From Planctomycetota bacterium (lineage in GTDB: Bacteria > Planctomycetota > UBA1135 > GCA-002686595): a stretch of 64,000 bases of DNA. Position 1 is the stretch's first letter. Each line of letters starts with the position of its first letter. The stretch lies in the NCBI GenBank assembly GCA_020853575.1, contig JADYYP010000053.1, positions 124,001 through 188,000 on the forward strand, in the 5' to 3' direction. Positions 18,364-26,915 of this stretch are shown here, in pieces. The position numbers and the translations under genes were made by a program. Below the pieces are notes generated by a model. The model ran no database searches, was not told the origin of the DNA, and saw nothing but the letters and a program-made list of their open reading frames with translations.

Positions 18364-19517
18364 GTGGAACGAGTGCATTCCTCGAGGGCTTGAAGGCCGG
18401 GCTCGGAGAGTTCGTGCCGATGTGGGCGCTGTGGCTCGGCTCGGCGCTGATCTCGGTCGCGATCGCGCTCGGGTTGATCTCGCTGATCGCGATGTTCTCG
18501 GTGTGGCTCGAGCGCAAGGTCGCCGGCCACATCCAGTGCCGCTACGGCCCGATGTATGTCGGTTGGCACGGTTGGCTGCAGTCGATCGCGGACGGCGTGA
18601 AGCTGCTGCTGAAGGAAGACCTGATCCCGCGCGACGCCGATCGCGTGCTGTTCATGCTCGCGCCGGCCTTGGTCCTGGCGGCGATCGTGGGCGCGATGGC
18701 GGCCTATCCTCTGGCGCCGGGGATCCTGTTCGCCGACATCGATCTGGGACTGTTCTTCATCATCGCCATGAGCTCGATGACGACCATCGGCGTGGTGATG
18801 GCCGGCTGGGCCTCGAACTCGAAGTGGACGATCTACGGCTCGATGCGCGAGGCCGCGCAAGTCGTTGCCTACGAGATCCCCTTGGGCGTTTCGCTGCTCG
18901 TGCCGGTGATGGTCGCAGGCACGCTCAACCTGCGCGAAGCGAGCGCGGCGCAGGCCGACTTCTTCGGCATGGGGTGGTTCATGTTCAAGAACCCCTTCAT
19001 GCTGCCGGCCTTCCTGCTGTTCCTGGTCGCGGCTTTGGCCGAGACCAAGCGCGCGCCTTTCGACTTGCCCGAGGCCGAATCGGAGCTGGTCGCGGGCTTC
19101 ATGACCGAGTACTCGGGCATCCGCTGGTCGTTCTTCTTCATGGAGGAGTACGCGGCGATGTTCTTGATGAGCGCGATCGGCGCGGTGTTCTTCCTCGGGG
19201 GGTTCGAGAGCCCGCTGACGCACCTCGCGGGGCAACTCTTCGGGCGTGATCTGGTGGTGGTCGGCGCCGGCCCGGAGTTCGCCTTCACGGCCATCAACTG
19301 GGGTGCGCTCGTGTATCAGCTCGTCGCGGGCGGAACACTGCTCGTGAAGTCGTTCCTCGGCATCTTCCTGATGATGTGGTTGCGTTGGACCTTGCCGCGC
19401 ATCCGCATCGATCAAGTGATGACGATGGGGTACAAGTACCTGACGCCTCTCGCGCTGGTGTGCGTGCTGGGTGCGGCCCTCTGGGAAGCCGGTTGGCAGG
19501 CCCTCGTCCGGAGCTAG
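18360..19517 (+). CDS. nuoH: NADH-quinone oxidoreductase subunit H
   Basis: 385 aa with about 8-9 transmembrane helices. Conserved blocks are WLERKVAGHIQCRYGPMYVGWHGWLQSIADGVKLLLKED (first cytoplasmic loop) and AETKRAPFDLPEAESELVAGFMTEYSG (the acidic loop near the quinone entry). It links the quinone cavity to the proton-pumping arm. The start overlaps the nuoD stop by 4 nt; nuoI follows after 4 nt. Confidence 0.97.
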   Translation: MSGTSAFLEGLKAGLGEFVPMWALWLGSALISVAIALGLISLIAMFSVWLERKVAGHIQCRYGPMYVGWHGWLQSIADGVKLLLKEDLIPRDADRVLFMLAPALVLAAIVGAMAAYPLAPGILFADIDLGLFFIIAMSSMTTIGVVMAGWASNSKWTIYGSMREAAQVVAYEIPLGVSLLVPVMVAGTLNLREASAAQADFFGMGWFMFKNPFMLPAFLLFLVAALAETKRAPFDLPEAESELVAGFMTEYSGIRWSFFFMEEYAAMFLMSAIGAVFFLGGFESPLTHLAGQLFGRDLVVVGAGPEFAFTAINWGALVYQLVAGGTLLVKSFLGIFLMMWLRWTLPRIRIDQVMTMGYKYLTPLALVCVLGAALWEAGWQALVRS

Positions 19518-19521
19518 TCCG

Positions 19522-20058
19522 ATGCAGCAGACCGAGACCGCCCAGGGCTACGTCAAGAACATCTGGGACACCGTCAAGACCACGCTGGTCGGGATGAAGA
19601 TCACCTGGCGCTACATGCTCCAGAAGCCGATCACGGTGCAGTACCCCGACGAGCGGATGCCGATCCCCGACCGCTACCGCGGCATCCACTATCTCGAGCA
19701 GGAGAAGTGCATCAACTGCTTGGCCTGCGCGCGTGCCTGCCCGATCGATTGCATCGAAATGGAAGCAGTGCGCCACGGCAAGGAGCTCGAGTGGATCAGT
19801 TTCACGCTCGACTACCAGAAGTGCATGTTCTGCGAGCTGTGCGTCTATCCCTGCCCGAAGGACTGTATCCACATGGGCACCGAGTACGCCTTCGTCACCT
19901 TCGACCGCTCGGAGTTCAAGCACGACCTGCTCTCGTTCAAGGGCATGGCACGTGAGGCGCGCATCCGCATGAAGGAAGCGGAGGCCAAGAAGGCCGCCAA
20001 GGACGCGGCCAAGGCGGCTGGCGGCGGCAAGTCGGCGGAGAAAGGCGGCGAAGGCTGA
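19522..20058 (+). CDS. nuoI: NADH-quinone oxidoreductase subunit I
   Basis: 178 aa. Two ferredoxin-type 4Fe-4S motifs are intact: Cys63/66/69/73 (CINCLACARACP) and Cys101/104/107/111 (CMFCELCVYPCP), the N6a and N6b clusters. The C-terminal ~35 residues are a Lys/Ala/Gly-rich tail. The start at MQQTET was chosen because the 17 extra codons available upstream overlap the end of nuoH. The stop overlaps the nuoJ start by one base (TGATG). Confidence 0.96.
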   Translation: MQQTETAQGYVKNIWDTVKTTLVGMKITWRYMLQKPITVQYPDERMPIPDRYRGIHYLEQEKCINCLACARACPIDCIEMEAVRHGKELEWISFTLDYQKCMFCELCVYPCPKDCIHMGTEYAFVTFDRSEFKHDLLSFKGMAREARIRMKEAEAKKAAKDAAKAAGGGKSAEKGGEG

Positions 20059-20663
20059 TGGATCTGACAGGCCGCATCTTCTACGGGCTGGTCGCGTTGT
20101 GCGCGCTCGGTTCGTTCGCATGGGGCACGCTGGCGCACGGCGGCGAGGGCGCGGTGTTCGCGTTGTTCGCGACGCTGGTGCTCGGCGGGTCCTTGATGTG
20201 CATCTGGGAGAAGTCGGTGGTGCGCAGCGCGTTCTGCTTGATCGGGACGTTCGGCGGCACCGCGGGCCTGTTCCTGCTGCTCGGCTCGGACTTCCTGGCG
20301 ATGAGCCAGATCCTGATCTACGTCGGCGGCATCCTGGCGCTGATCCTGTTCGGCGTGATGCTGACGCCGCCCGACTTGAGCGAGCGCAAGCTGCCGCGCG
20401 TGCTCGCGGGGCTCGTGGCGGTCGGCGCCGGCGTGGCGTTCGTGGCCGCCAAGGTCGCCGCCACCGTCGATTGGGTGCAAGCGGCTGAAGTCGCGGAGCC
20501 GCAGCACGCCACGCGAGAGATCGGCGTGGCGTTCCTCGACTACGACCAATACGTGATCGCGTTCGAGCTGGCGGCGGTGGTGCTGACCGTGGCGCTGGTC
20601 GCTGCGGTGTACGTCGCGCGACGCCGCAAGGTCGACCTCGTCGACGAGGGAGGTTCGCGCTGA
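20058..20663 (+). CDS. nuoJ: NADH-quinone oxidoreductase subunit J
   Basis: 201 aa, five hydrophobic segments. The block EKSVVRSAFCLIGTFGGTAGLFLLLGSDFLAMSQILIYVGGILALILFGVML includes the pi-bulge helix TM3 and the family motif QILIYVGGI. A soluble loop and a final helix follow, then a short charged tail. The gene is coupled on both sides by TGATG overlaps: to nuoI upstream and to a 38-codon ORF downstream. Confidence 0.95.
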   Translation: MDLTGRIFYGLVALCALGSFAWGTLAHGGEGAVFALFATLVLGGSLMCIWEKSVVRSAFCLIGTFGGTAGLFLLLGSDFLAMSQILIYVGGILALILFGVMLTPPDLSERKLPRVLAGLVAVGAGVAFVAAKVAATVDWVQAAEVAEPQHATREIGVAFLDYDQYVIAFELAAVVLTVALVAAVYVARRRKVDLVDEGGSR

Positions 20664-20779
20664 TGGGTTTCGGCCTGATCGAATTGGCGCTCATCGCGGG
20701 TGTCGCGCTGATCGTCTTCGGCGGCGGGGCCGTGCTCGTCTTCGCCATCATGAATCAGAAGAAGAAAGGCGGCGCCTGA
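20663..20779 (+). CDS. Small single-pass membrane protein between nuoJ and nuoK
   Basis: 38 aa, MGFGLIELALIAGVALIVFG followed by GGAVLVFAIM and a basic NQKKKGGA tail. The start overlaps the nuoJ stop (TGATG) and the stop overlaps the nuoK start (TGATG), so it fits exactly into the translational chain. The product is one or two short hydrophobic stretches with a positive C-terminus, expected to stay in the inner membrane with Lys inside. The first 20 residues superficially resemble a TatA N-terminus, but the amphipathic helix and FGP hinge are absent. It could be an accessory or assembly subunit of complex I. Confidence 0.7.
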   Translation: MGFGLIELALIAGVALIVFGGGAVLVFAIMNQKKKGGA

Positions 20780-21096
20780 TGCCTTTGGGTGCCTACATCG
20801 CCGTGTCTGCGGCGCTCTTCGCGCTGGGGATCGTCGCGATCCTGGTGCGACGCAACGTGCTCTACGTGCTGATGGGGATCGAGATGATCCTCAACGCGGC
20901 CAACATCAATTTCGTCGCCTTCGATCGCTTCAATCAGGGCGCCGCGGGCGGTCGCGCGCTCGACGGCCGCATGTTCGCGATCTTCGTGATCATCTTGGCT
21001 GCGGCCGAAGCAGCGGTCGCGCTGGCGATCGTGCTCAACGTGTTCCACCTGTTCAACTCGGTCAAGCCCGCTCAGGCCGATCTCCTGCGCGAGTGA
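20779..21096 (+). CDS. nuoK: NADH-quinone oxidoreductase subunit K
   Basis: 105 aa, three transmembrane helices. Buried glutamates Glu35 (LMGIEMILNAANINFVAF) and Glu77 (ILAAAEAAVALAIVL) match the two conserved proton-pathway carboxylates of NuoK. The loop between helices 2 and 3 (NQGAAGGRALDGR) is slightly extended. The gene begins within the stop of the 38-codon ORF. Confidence 0.97.
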   Translation: MPLGAYIAVSAALFALGIVAILVRRNVLYVLMGIEMILNAANINFVAFDRFNQGAAGGRALDGRMFAIFVIILAAAEAAVALAIVLNVFHLFNSVKPAQADLLRE

Positions 21097-21121
21097 GCGC
21101 GAAGCGAACGAGCCCCCACGC

Positions 21122-23617
21122 ATGAGTCCCGAGTCCCACTTCCTCGCGTTCGACCCGGCACAGGACTTCAAGCTCCTGTTCCTGGCGCTCGTGATCCCGC
21201 TCGTCGGGTACGTGATCCAGATCTTCCTCGGCAAGCGCCTGCCGCGCCAAGGGGACTGGCTGTTGACCGCCGGTCTGTTCCTGACGGCGTCGATCACCGT
21301 GCTGATGTTCGCCAAGTCGCTGTGGGCGGCCTACCACGGTCAGGAGTTCCGGCATCACTCCGGCGACGAAGCGGGGCTGTGGTTCCACTGGCTGTACTCG
21401 AGCGCTGCGGTCGCCAACGGAACGCCCAACGTCTCGGCGGCGATTTTCTACGACCCGCTCGGCGCCGCGATGTTGATGGTCGTGGGCGTGGTCTCGTTCT
21501 GCGTGCACCTGTTCTCGATCGGGTACATGCACGGCACGCCGCGCTACCACATCTTCTTCGCGAACATCTCGCTGTTCACGTTCGCGATGTTGGGGTTGGT
21601 GCTCTCGGACAACCTGTTGTTCCTGTTCATCTTCTGGGAGCTGATGGGTCTGATGAGCTACCTGCTCATCGGCCACTTCAGCCACGACCCCTCCAGCGGC
21701 TACTTCCACAAATGGGCCACGAAGGCCTGCAAGAAGGCCTTCCTCACCACGCGCGTCGGTGACACGTGCTTGTTGTTCGGGATGCTGATCTTCTTCTGGA
21801 AGTTCGAGACCTTCCGCTTCACCGAGCTGTGGCGCCTCTCGCTCGAGGAAATCGCGCGCTACCAGGTCAACAATCCCGGCGAGTATCCGCTGTGGATGAC
21901 GGTCGGCGGCCTGTTCGTCTTCGGAGGCACGATCGGCAAGTCGGCGCAGTTCCCGCTGCACATTTGGCTGCCGGACGCGATGGCCGGTCCGACACCGGTG
22001 AGCGCGATGATCCACGCCGCGACCATGGTCGCCGCCGGTGTGTTCCTGCTCGGACGCTGCTATCCGATGTTCACGCCCGACGTGCTCAGCGTCGTGGCCG
22101 CGGTCGGAACGTTGACCGCGCTCTTCGCGGCGACGATCGGCACCACGGCCTACGACCTGAAGGCCGTGCTCGCTTGGTCCACGATCTCGCAGCTGGGCTT
22201 CATGGTCGCCGCCATCGGGTTGGGTGGAGTGGTCGCCGGGTTGTTCCACATGGTCACGCACGCCTTCTTCAAGGCGTGCTTGTTCCTCTCCGCAGGCTCG
22301 GTGATCCACGGCTGCCACCACGAGCAGGACATGCGGAACATGGGCGGTGTGCGGAAGTACATGCCGATCACGTTCATGTGCATGCTCGCGGCGACGATCG
22401 CGATCGCCGGCATCCCGTTCTTCTCGGGTTTCTACTCGAAGGACATGATCATCCTGCGGGCCTGGGAGAACGTGCTCGGCGGCAAGTTCTCCGGCGCGAG
22501 CTTCTTCGCCGCGATCGCACTGCCGATCGCCGCGTGCTGCACGGCGTTCTACATGTTCCGCATGATCTTCATGACCTTCTTCGGCGAGTACCGCCCGGGA
22601 ACGGTCGAGAGCCCCTTCAGCCACCACCACGCGGACCACGGGGACGACGCACACCACGGCGCGGGTCACGCTGAGCACGGCCACGCCCAGCACGGCCATG
22701 CCCAGCACGGCCATGCCGAGCACGGAGCGTCACATCAGGCCGCGCACGCTGCGCACGGGAGCGTCGATCACGGACACGGCCACGGGAAGACGCACTCGGC
22801 CGCGGGACATCACACCGAACACACCGCGGGTCACACCTCGGATCACGGCTCAGATCACGGGCACGCGACTCATCCGCACGAGTCACCGGCGCCGATCGTG
22901 ATCGCGCTGTGCGTGCTGGCGACGCTGGGGGTGCTCGGCGGACATTTCTGGCTCGCGGACCCGCTCCACAGCCTGAAGTTCTGGGAGCACGCGCACACCT
23001 GGTTCGAGCAGAGCGTGTCGTTCTCCTCGCTCTACGGCCACGAAATCGGCGAGAAGCTCGCCGCCGCGGTCGAAGTCGACGAGCACGCGGCGCACGCGGC
23101 TCACAGCGTGGCGCTGAGCGTCTCGCTCGCGGTCGCGCTCAGCGGCATCTTCATCGCCTGGCTGATCTACGGTCGCGGTTGGGAGCGCTCGCAGCGCATC
23201 GCTGGCCGCATCACCCACGCGATCCACCCGCTGTACGTGGCCGTCGCGGGCAAGTACTTCGTCGACGAGGTCGCCGGCACCGCGATCGTCGTCGACATGA
23301 AGAAGGACGAGCCGCGCTACGAGCCCGACATCAGCGTGATCGGTGGCTCGATGATGCTCGCGAACACGTTGAGCTGGGTCGACCGCAACATCGTCGATGC
23401 GCTGGTCAACCTGGTCGGCCGCACCGGGCTTTCGCTCGGTCGGGGCTCGGCCAAGTTCGACTCGACGGTCGTCGACGGAGCGGTCAACGGAGTCGGGCTC
23501 CTGACCCAGACCTTCGGCTCGCTCGCCCGTCTGTTCCAAAGCGGTCGCGTGCAGCAGTACGCGACCTTCGCTGTCTTCGGCGGGTTGATGCTCGCCGCCT
23601 GGCTCATCCTCCTCTAG
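21122..23617 (+). CDS. nuoL: NADH-quinone oxidoreductase subunit L with His-rich insert
   Basis: 831 aa, about 200 residues longer than typical NuoL. The antiporter-like core is present: the FWELMGLMSYLLIGHFS block (TM5 Glu), GKSAQFPLHIWLPDAMAGPTPVSAMIHAATMVAAGVFLLGR, and STISQLGFM. Residues ~501-586 are an insertion carrying about 30 His (SHHHADHGDDAHH, then GHAQHGHAQHGHAEHG repeats and more). It is placed between the helix ending MIFMTFFGEYRPG and the next helix APIVIALCVLATLGVLGG. The lateral helix region follows near the C-terminus. Outermost proton-pumping subunit. Confidence 0.95.
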   Translation: MSPESHFLAFDPAQDFKLLFLALVIPLVGYVIQIFLGKRLPRQGDWLLTAGLFLTASITVLMFAKSLWAAYHGQEFRHHSGDEAGLWFHWLYSSAAVANGTPNVSAAIFYDPLGAAMLMVVGVVSFCVHLFSIGYMHGTPRYHIFFANISLFTFAMLGLVLSDNLLFLFIFWELMGLMSYLLIGHFSHDPSSGYFHKWATKACKKAFLTTRVGDTCLLFGMLIFFWKFETFRFTELWRLSLEEIARYQVNNPGEYPLWMTVGGLFVFGGTIGKSAQFPLHIWLPDAMAGPTPVSAMIHAATMVAAGVFLLGRCYPMFTPDVLSVVAAVGTLTALFAATIGTTAYDLKAVLAWSTISQLGFMVAAIGLGGVVAGLFHMVTHAFFKACLFLSAGSVIHGCHHEQDMRNMGGVRKYMPITFMCMLAATIAIAGIPFFSGFYSKDMIILRAWENVLGGKFSGASFFAAIALPIAACCTAFYMFRMIFMTFFGEYRPGTVESPFSHHHADHGDDAHHGAGHAEHGHAQHGHAQHGHAEHGASHQAAHAAHGSVDHGHGHGKTHSAAGHHTEHTAGHTSDHGSDHGHATHPHESPAPIVIALCVLATLGVLGGHFWLADPLHSLKFWEHAHTWFEQSVSFSSLYGHEIGEKLAAAVEVDEHAAHAAHSVALSVSLAVALSGIFIAWLIYGRGWERSQRIAGRITHAIHPLYVAVAGKYFVDEVAGTAIVVDMKKDEPRYEPDISVIGGSMMLANTLSWVDRNIVDALVNLVGRTGLSLGRGSAKFDSTVVDGAVNGVGLLTQTFGSLARLFQSGRVQQYATFAVFGGLMLAAWLILL
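22622..22878 (+). repeat. Region coding a His/Gly/Ala repeat inside nuoL
   Basis: The DNA repeats an approximately 18-bp element reading CACGGCCA(T/C)GCCCAG and variants, encoding H-G-H-A-(Q/E) units and then looser H-rich sequence. It is in frame throughout and does not interrupt the nuoL reading frame. Confidence 0.85.
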
Positions 23618-23671
23618 TCGGATCTCCCTGGACGCCACCCCGATCCCCTCGGCGCCGCTCACCCCACTCTC

Positions 23672-25234
23672 ATGCAGTCACAGATCCTGACCTGGATCAC
23701 CTTCATCCCGCTGATCGGGATGGCCGTGATCCTGCTGCTGCCCAAGAACGCGCTCAACGCCATCAAGGGCGTGAGCCTGGCCGCGACCTTCGTGCCGATG
23801 GTGATGGCGACGAAGCTCTACTTCGTCGACTTCCGTCTGCAGACCGCAGCGGAGATCGAGAGCGCGCGACAGTTCGACATCCTCGGCGCGCAGTTCGTGC
23901 AGCGCATCGACTGGATCAAATCGATCGGCGCGCAGTACTACGTGGGCATCGACGGGTTGTCGGTCGCTCTCGTGTGGCTGACCACGGTGCTGCTGTTCGT
24001 GGGCGTGATCGCGAGCTTCGGCATGGAGAAGGCCGGCAAGGCCTACTACGCGCTGCTCCTGATGCTGCAGGTTGGGATCGGTGGCGTGTTCGTCAGCCTC
24101 GACATCTTCCTGTTCTACGTGTTCTGGGAAGTGATGCTGCTGCCGATGTACTTCTTGATCGGCATCTGGGGCGGGCCGCGACGTGAGTACGCCGCGATCA
24201 AGTTCTTCCTCTACACGCTCGCCGGTTCGGTGCTGATGCTGGTGGCGATCGTCGCCTTGCGCCTCGACTCGGGGACCTTCTCGATCCCCAAGCTCACCGA
24301 GCTGGCGGTGACGGGCAAGCTCACCGGAGCCAACCTGCCGATGCACGGCCAACTGCTCGGCATGCAGTTCTCGACCTGGGTCTTCTGGTTCCTGTTCGTC
24401 GGCTTCGCCATCAAGGTCCCGGTGTGGCCGTTCCACACCTGGCTGCCCGATGCCCACGTCGAAGCGCCGACCCCGATCTCGGTGATCCTCGCGGGCATCC
24501 TGCTCAAGCTCGGCGGCTACGGCATGCTGCGCGCGTGCTTCCCGCTCGCTCCGGATGCCTACCACGAATTCGCTTACGTGCTGGCCATCCTGGGCGTGAT
24601 CTCGATCGTCTACGGGGCGTTCGTCGCGCTCGGGCAGAGCGACTTCAAGAAGATGGTCGCGTACAGCTCGGTCAGCCACATGGGCTACGTGCTGCTCGGC
24701 ATGGCGGCGTTCACCGTATGGGGCATGGAAGGCGCCGTGCTTCAGATGTTCAATCACGGCACCTCGAGCGCCGCGCTGTTCCTCATCGTGGGCGTGATCT
24801 ACGACCGCGCCCACCACCGCGACCTCAACGGTTTCGGCGGCCTGAGCCAGCTGATGCCGCGCTACTGGGCGCTGACGACACTGGGCTTCTTCGCGGCTCT
24901 CGGCTTGCCCGGACTCGCGGGTTTCGTGTCCGAGGCGATGACGCTGGTCGGCGCGTTCCAGGCCGACGACAACCGCTTCCAGTTGCTGGTGTTGATCTCG
25001 ACCCTGGGCATCGTGTTCACCGCCGCGTTCCTGCTGTATGCGATGCAGCGCGTGTTCCTGGGCAAGAAGAACCCCAAGTACGAAGGCATCGAGGAGATCA
25101 GTTTCCGCGAGGTCTTCTGCCAGGCGCCGTTCCTGCTGCTGTGCATCGTGTTCGGCGTGATGCCGTGGTACCTGCTCGACTGGATGCACCCCAGCGTCCA
25201 GAACCTGCTCAACATCCTGAAGGTCCAGGGCTAG
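23672..25234 (+). CDS. nuoM: NADH-quinone oxidoreductase subunit M
   Basis: 520 aa, about 14 transmembrane helices. Family blocks are YVFWEVMLLPMYFLIGIWGG (TM5 Glu), IKVPVWPFHTWLPDAHVEAPTPISVILAGILLKLGGYGMLR and MVAYSSVSHMGYVLLG. It is a proton-pumping antiporter-like subunit. It lies 54 nt after nuoL; the only larger breaks in the operon are here and before nuoN. Confidence 0.97.
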   Translation: MQSQILTWITFIPLIGMAVILLLPKNALNAIKGVSLAATFVPMVMATKLYFVDFRLQTAAEIESARQFDILGAQFVQRIDWIKSIGAQYYVGIDGLSVALVWLTTVLLFVGVIASFGMEKAGKAYYALLLMLQVGIGGVFVSLDIFLFYVFWEVMLLPMYFLIGIWGGPRREYAAIKFFLYTLAGSVLMLVAIVALRLDSGTFSIPKLTELAVTGKLTGANLPMHGQLLGMQFSTWVFWFLFVGFAIKVPVWPFHTWLPDAHVEAPTPISVILAGILLKLGGYGMLRACFPLAPDAYHEFAYVLAILGVISIVYGAFVALGQSDFKKMVAYSSVSHMGYVLLGMAAFTVWGMEGAVLQMFNHGTSSAALFLIVGVIYDRAHHRDLNGFGGLSQLMPRYWALTTLGFFAALGLPGLAGFVSEAMTLVGAFQADDNRFQLLVLISTLGIVFTAAFLLYAMQRVFLGKKNPKYEGIEEISFREVFCQAPFLLLCIVFGVMPWYLLDWMHPSVQNLLNILKVQG

Positions 25235-25256
25235 GCCCCCAGCCAGAAGCGCTGCC

Positions 25257-26744
25257 TTGAACAATCCCTACCTCGACGGGTTGAGCTCGATCGCGCCGGA
25301 GATCGTCTTGACGGTCACGGCGCTCTCGGCGCTCGTGTTCGACTTGATCAGCAAGGGCCGCGACTCGGTGCGTGTCGGGTACCTGTCGCTGGCCGGATTG
25401 GCCGCGACGGCCTGGTTCCTCTTCGGCCAGTGGGGCAGCGAGGCGCACACCGTCTACGGGATGGTGTCGATCGATCAGTTCGGCAACTTCTTCAAGCTGT
25501 TCACGGTCGCCGCCTTGGCCGTCGTGTGCCTGTACGTGATGCACGACAAGCGCGAACGCCGCCACGGCGTGGGCGAGTACTACTTCCTGCTGCTGGGCGC
25601 CGCGATCGGCATCTTCTTCATGGTCAGCACCAACAACATGCTGTTGCTGGTGCTGGGCTTCGAGCTGCTCTCGCTGTCGTCGTACTCCCTCGCCGGGTTC
25701 CACAAAGGCAACGCGCGCTCGGCCGAGGCCTCGATGAAGTACGTGATCTTCGGCGGGCTCTCGACCGGGATCATGGTGTACGGCATGAGCCTGATGTACG
25801 GGCTCACAGGCACGCTCGACCTGTCTCAGATGGCGACCAGCCCGAATCTGGTGGCGCAACTGAGCTCCAGCCCGGTGCCGTTCGGTATCGCGACGGTGCT
25901 GGTGCTCGCCGGCTTTGCCTACAAGGTCTCGCTCGCGCCCTTCCACTTCTGGACGCCTGACGTCTACGAGGGCGCGCCGACGCCGGTGACGACCTTCCTG
26001 GCGGTGGCTTCGAAGGCCGCGGGCTTCGGCGCGTTGCTGCGTTTCCTGGGCGCACTGTTCGTGCAGGCAGGGCCGAGCGCGATCGGGGAATACGGTGGAC
26101 GCGTCGGCACCATGCTCGCGCTGCTGGCGGCGATCACGATGACGCTGGGCAACTTCGCGGCGCTGAGGCAGACGAGCCTCAAGCGCATGCTGGCCTACTC
26201 TTCGATCGCGCACGCGGGCTACGTGATGATCGGCATCGCGTGCATGACGCGCGAGGGTTTCGGTGCCGCGCTGTACTACCTCGCCGCGTATTACTTCATG
26301 AATCTGGGTGCCTTCGGATTCGTGGTCTACTTCGAAGGCGTCACTGGTTCGGACAAGGTCGACAGCCTCAAGGGCATGGGCTTCAAGGCGCCGCTGATTT
26401 CGGTGGTGATGGTGGCGTTCCTCGTCAGCCTCACGGGCTTGCCGCCGACGGTCGGTTTCTACGGCAAATACCTGTTGTTCGTGCAGGGCGTCGACAACGG
26501 CCTGATCTGGCTCGTGGTCGTCGCCGGTCTCAACAGCGCGGTGAGCTTGTTCTACTACCTGCGCATCGCCAAGGCGCTGTTCCTCTCCAAGCCGTCCGAG
26601 CGCGAAGCTCTCCCGGCGCCGCTGCTCACGGGCTTCGTCACCGCGCTGGGCGTGGCGACGGTGTTGTTCGGCCTGTACATCACGCCACTCAAAGCCTGGG
26701 CAGATCGCAGCCTCGACGTGATCCGTTCGAGCACCGGTTCCTAG
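25257..26744 (+). CDS. nuoN: NADH-quinone oxidoreductase subunit N, probable TTG start
   Basis: 495 aa if initiated at TTG 25257 (encoding MNNPYLDGLSSIAPEIVLTVTAL). No ATG or GTG lies in frame between the nuoM stop and this point, and the next ATG is inside the second helix, so the TTG is the best start. The conserved FELLSLSSYSLAGF, YKVSLAPFHFWTPDVYEGAPTPVTTFLAVASKAAGF and LAYSSIAHAGYVMIG blocks identify NuoN. No clear Shine-Dalgarno precedes the TTG. Last recognised complex I subunit of the operon. Confidence 0.95.
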   Translation: MNNPYLDGLSSIAPEIVLTVTALSALVFDLISKGRDSVRVGYLSLAGLAATAWFLFGQWGSEAHTVYGMVSIDQFGNFFKLFTVAALAVVCLYVMHDKRERRHGVGEYYFLLLGAAIGIFFMVSTNNMLLLVLGFELLSLSSYSLAGFHKGNARSAEASMKYVIFGGLSTGIMVYGMSLMYGLTGTLDLSQMATSPNLVAQLSSSPVPFGIATVLVLAGFAYKVSLAPFHFWTPDVYEGAPTPVTTFLAVASKAAGFGALLRFLGALFVQAGPSAIGEYGGRVGTMLALLAAITMTLGNFAALRQTSLKRMLAYSSIAHAGYVMIGIACMTREGFGAALYYLAAYYFMNLGAFGFVVYFEGVTGSDKVDSLKGMGFKAPLISVVMVAFLVSLTGLPPTVGFYGKYLLFVQGVDNGLIWLVVVAGLNSAVSLFYYLRIAKALFLSKPSEREALPAPLLTGFVTALGVATVLFGLYITPLKAWADRSLDVIRSSTGS

Positions 26745-26783
26745 GTCGCACCAACTCGCGCGCGCCGAGTGCGCGTTTCCCAG

Positions 26784-26885
26784 ATGGCCCTCCTCGGACT
26801 CGAAACAGCCGATCTGCTCACCGCACTGGCCTTCGCCGCCTTCGGCGTCGTGCTGTGGGTGCTGCGTTCGCGCTGTTCGAAGTGA
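26784..26885 (+). CDS. Possible small membrane protein after nuoN
   Basis: 33 aa, MALLGLETADLLTALAFAAF followed by GVVLWVLRSRCSK: one hydrophobic helix with a basic C-terminal tail, starting 39 nt after the nuoN stop on the same strand. The charge layout resembles the 38-codon ORF between nuoJ and nuoK. No homologue was recognised. Evidence is limited to the clean reading frame, position and membrane-protein character. Confidence 0.4.
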   Translation: MALLGLETADLLTALAFAAFGVVLWVLRSRCSK

Positions 26886-26915
26886 AGTTGAAGCCGGAGC
26901 GCCCCGTGCGGGTGC

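Noticed and set aside
20663..20779. The ORF between nuoJ and nuoK as a TatA protein
   Set aside because: Only the first hydrophobic stretch is similar; the FGP hinge and amphipathic helix required for TatA are missing.
21062..22723. Long minus-strand frame opposite nuoL
   Set aside because: His/Asp/Arg-rich antisense translation of a clearly real nuoL; no independent support.
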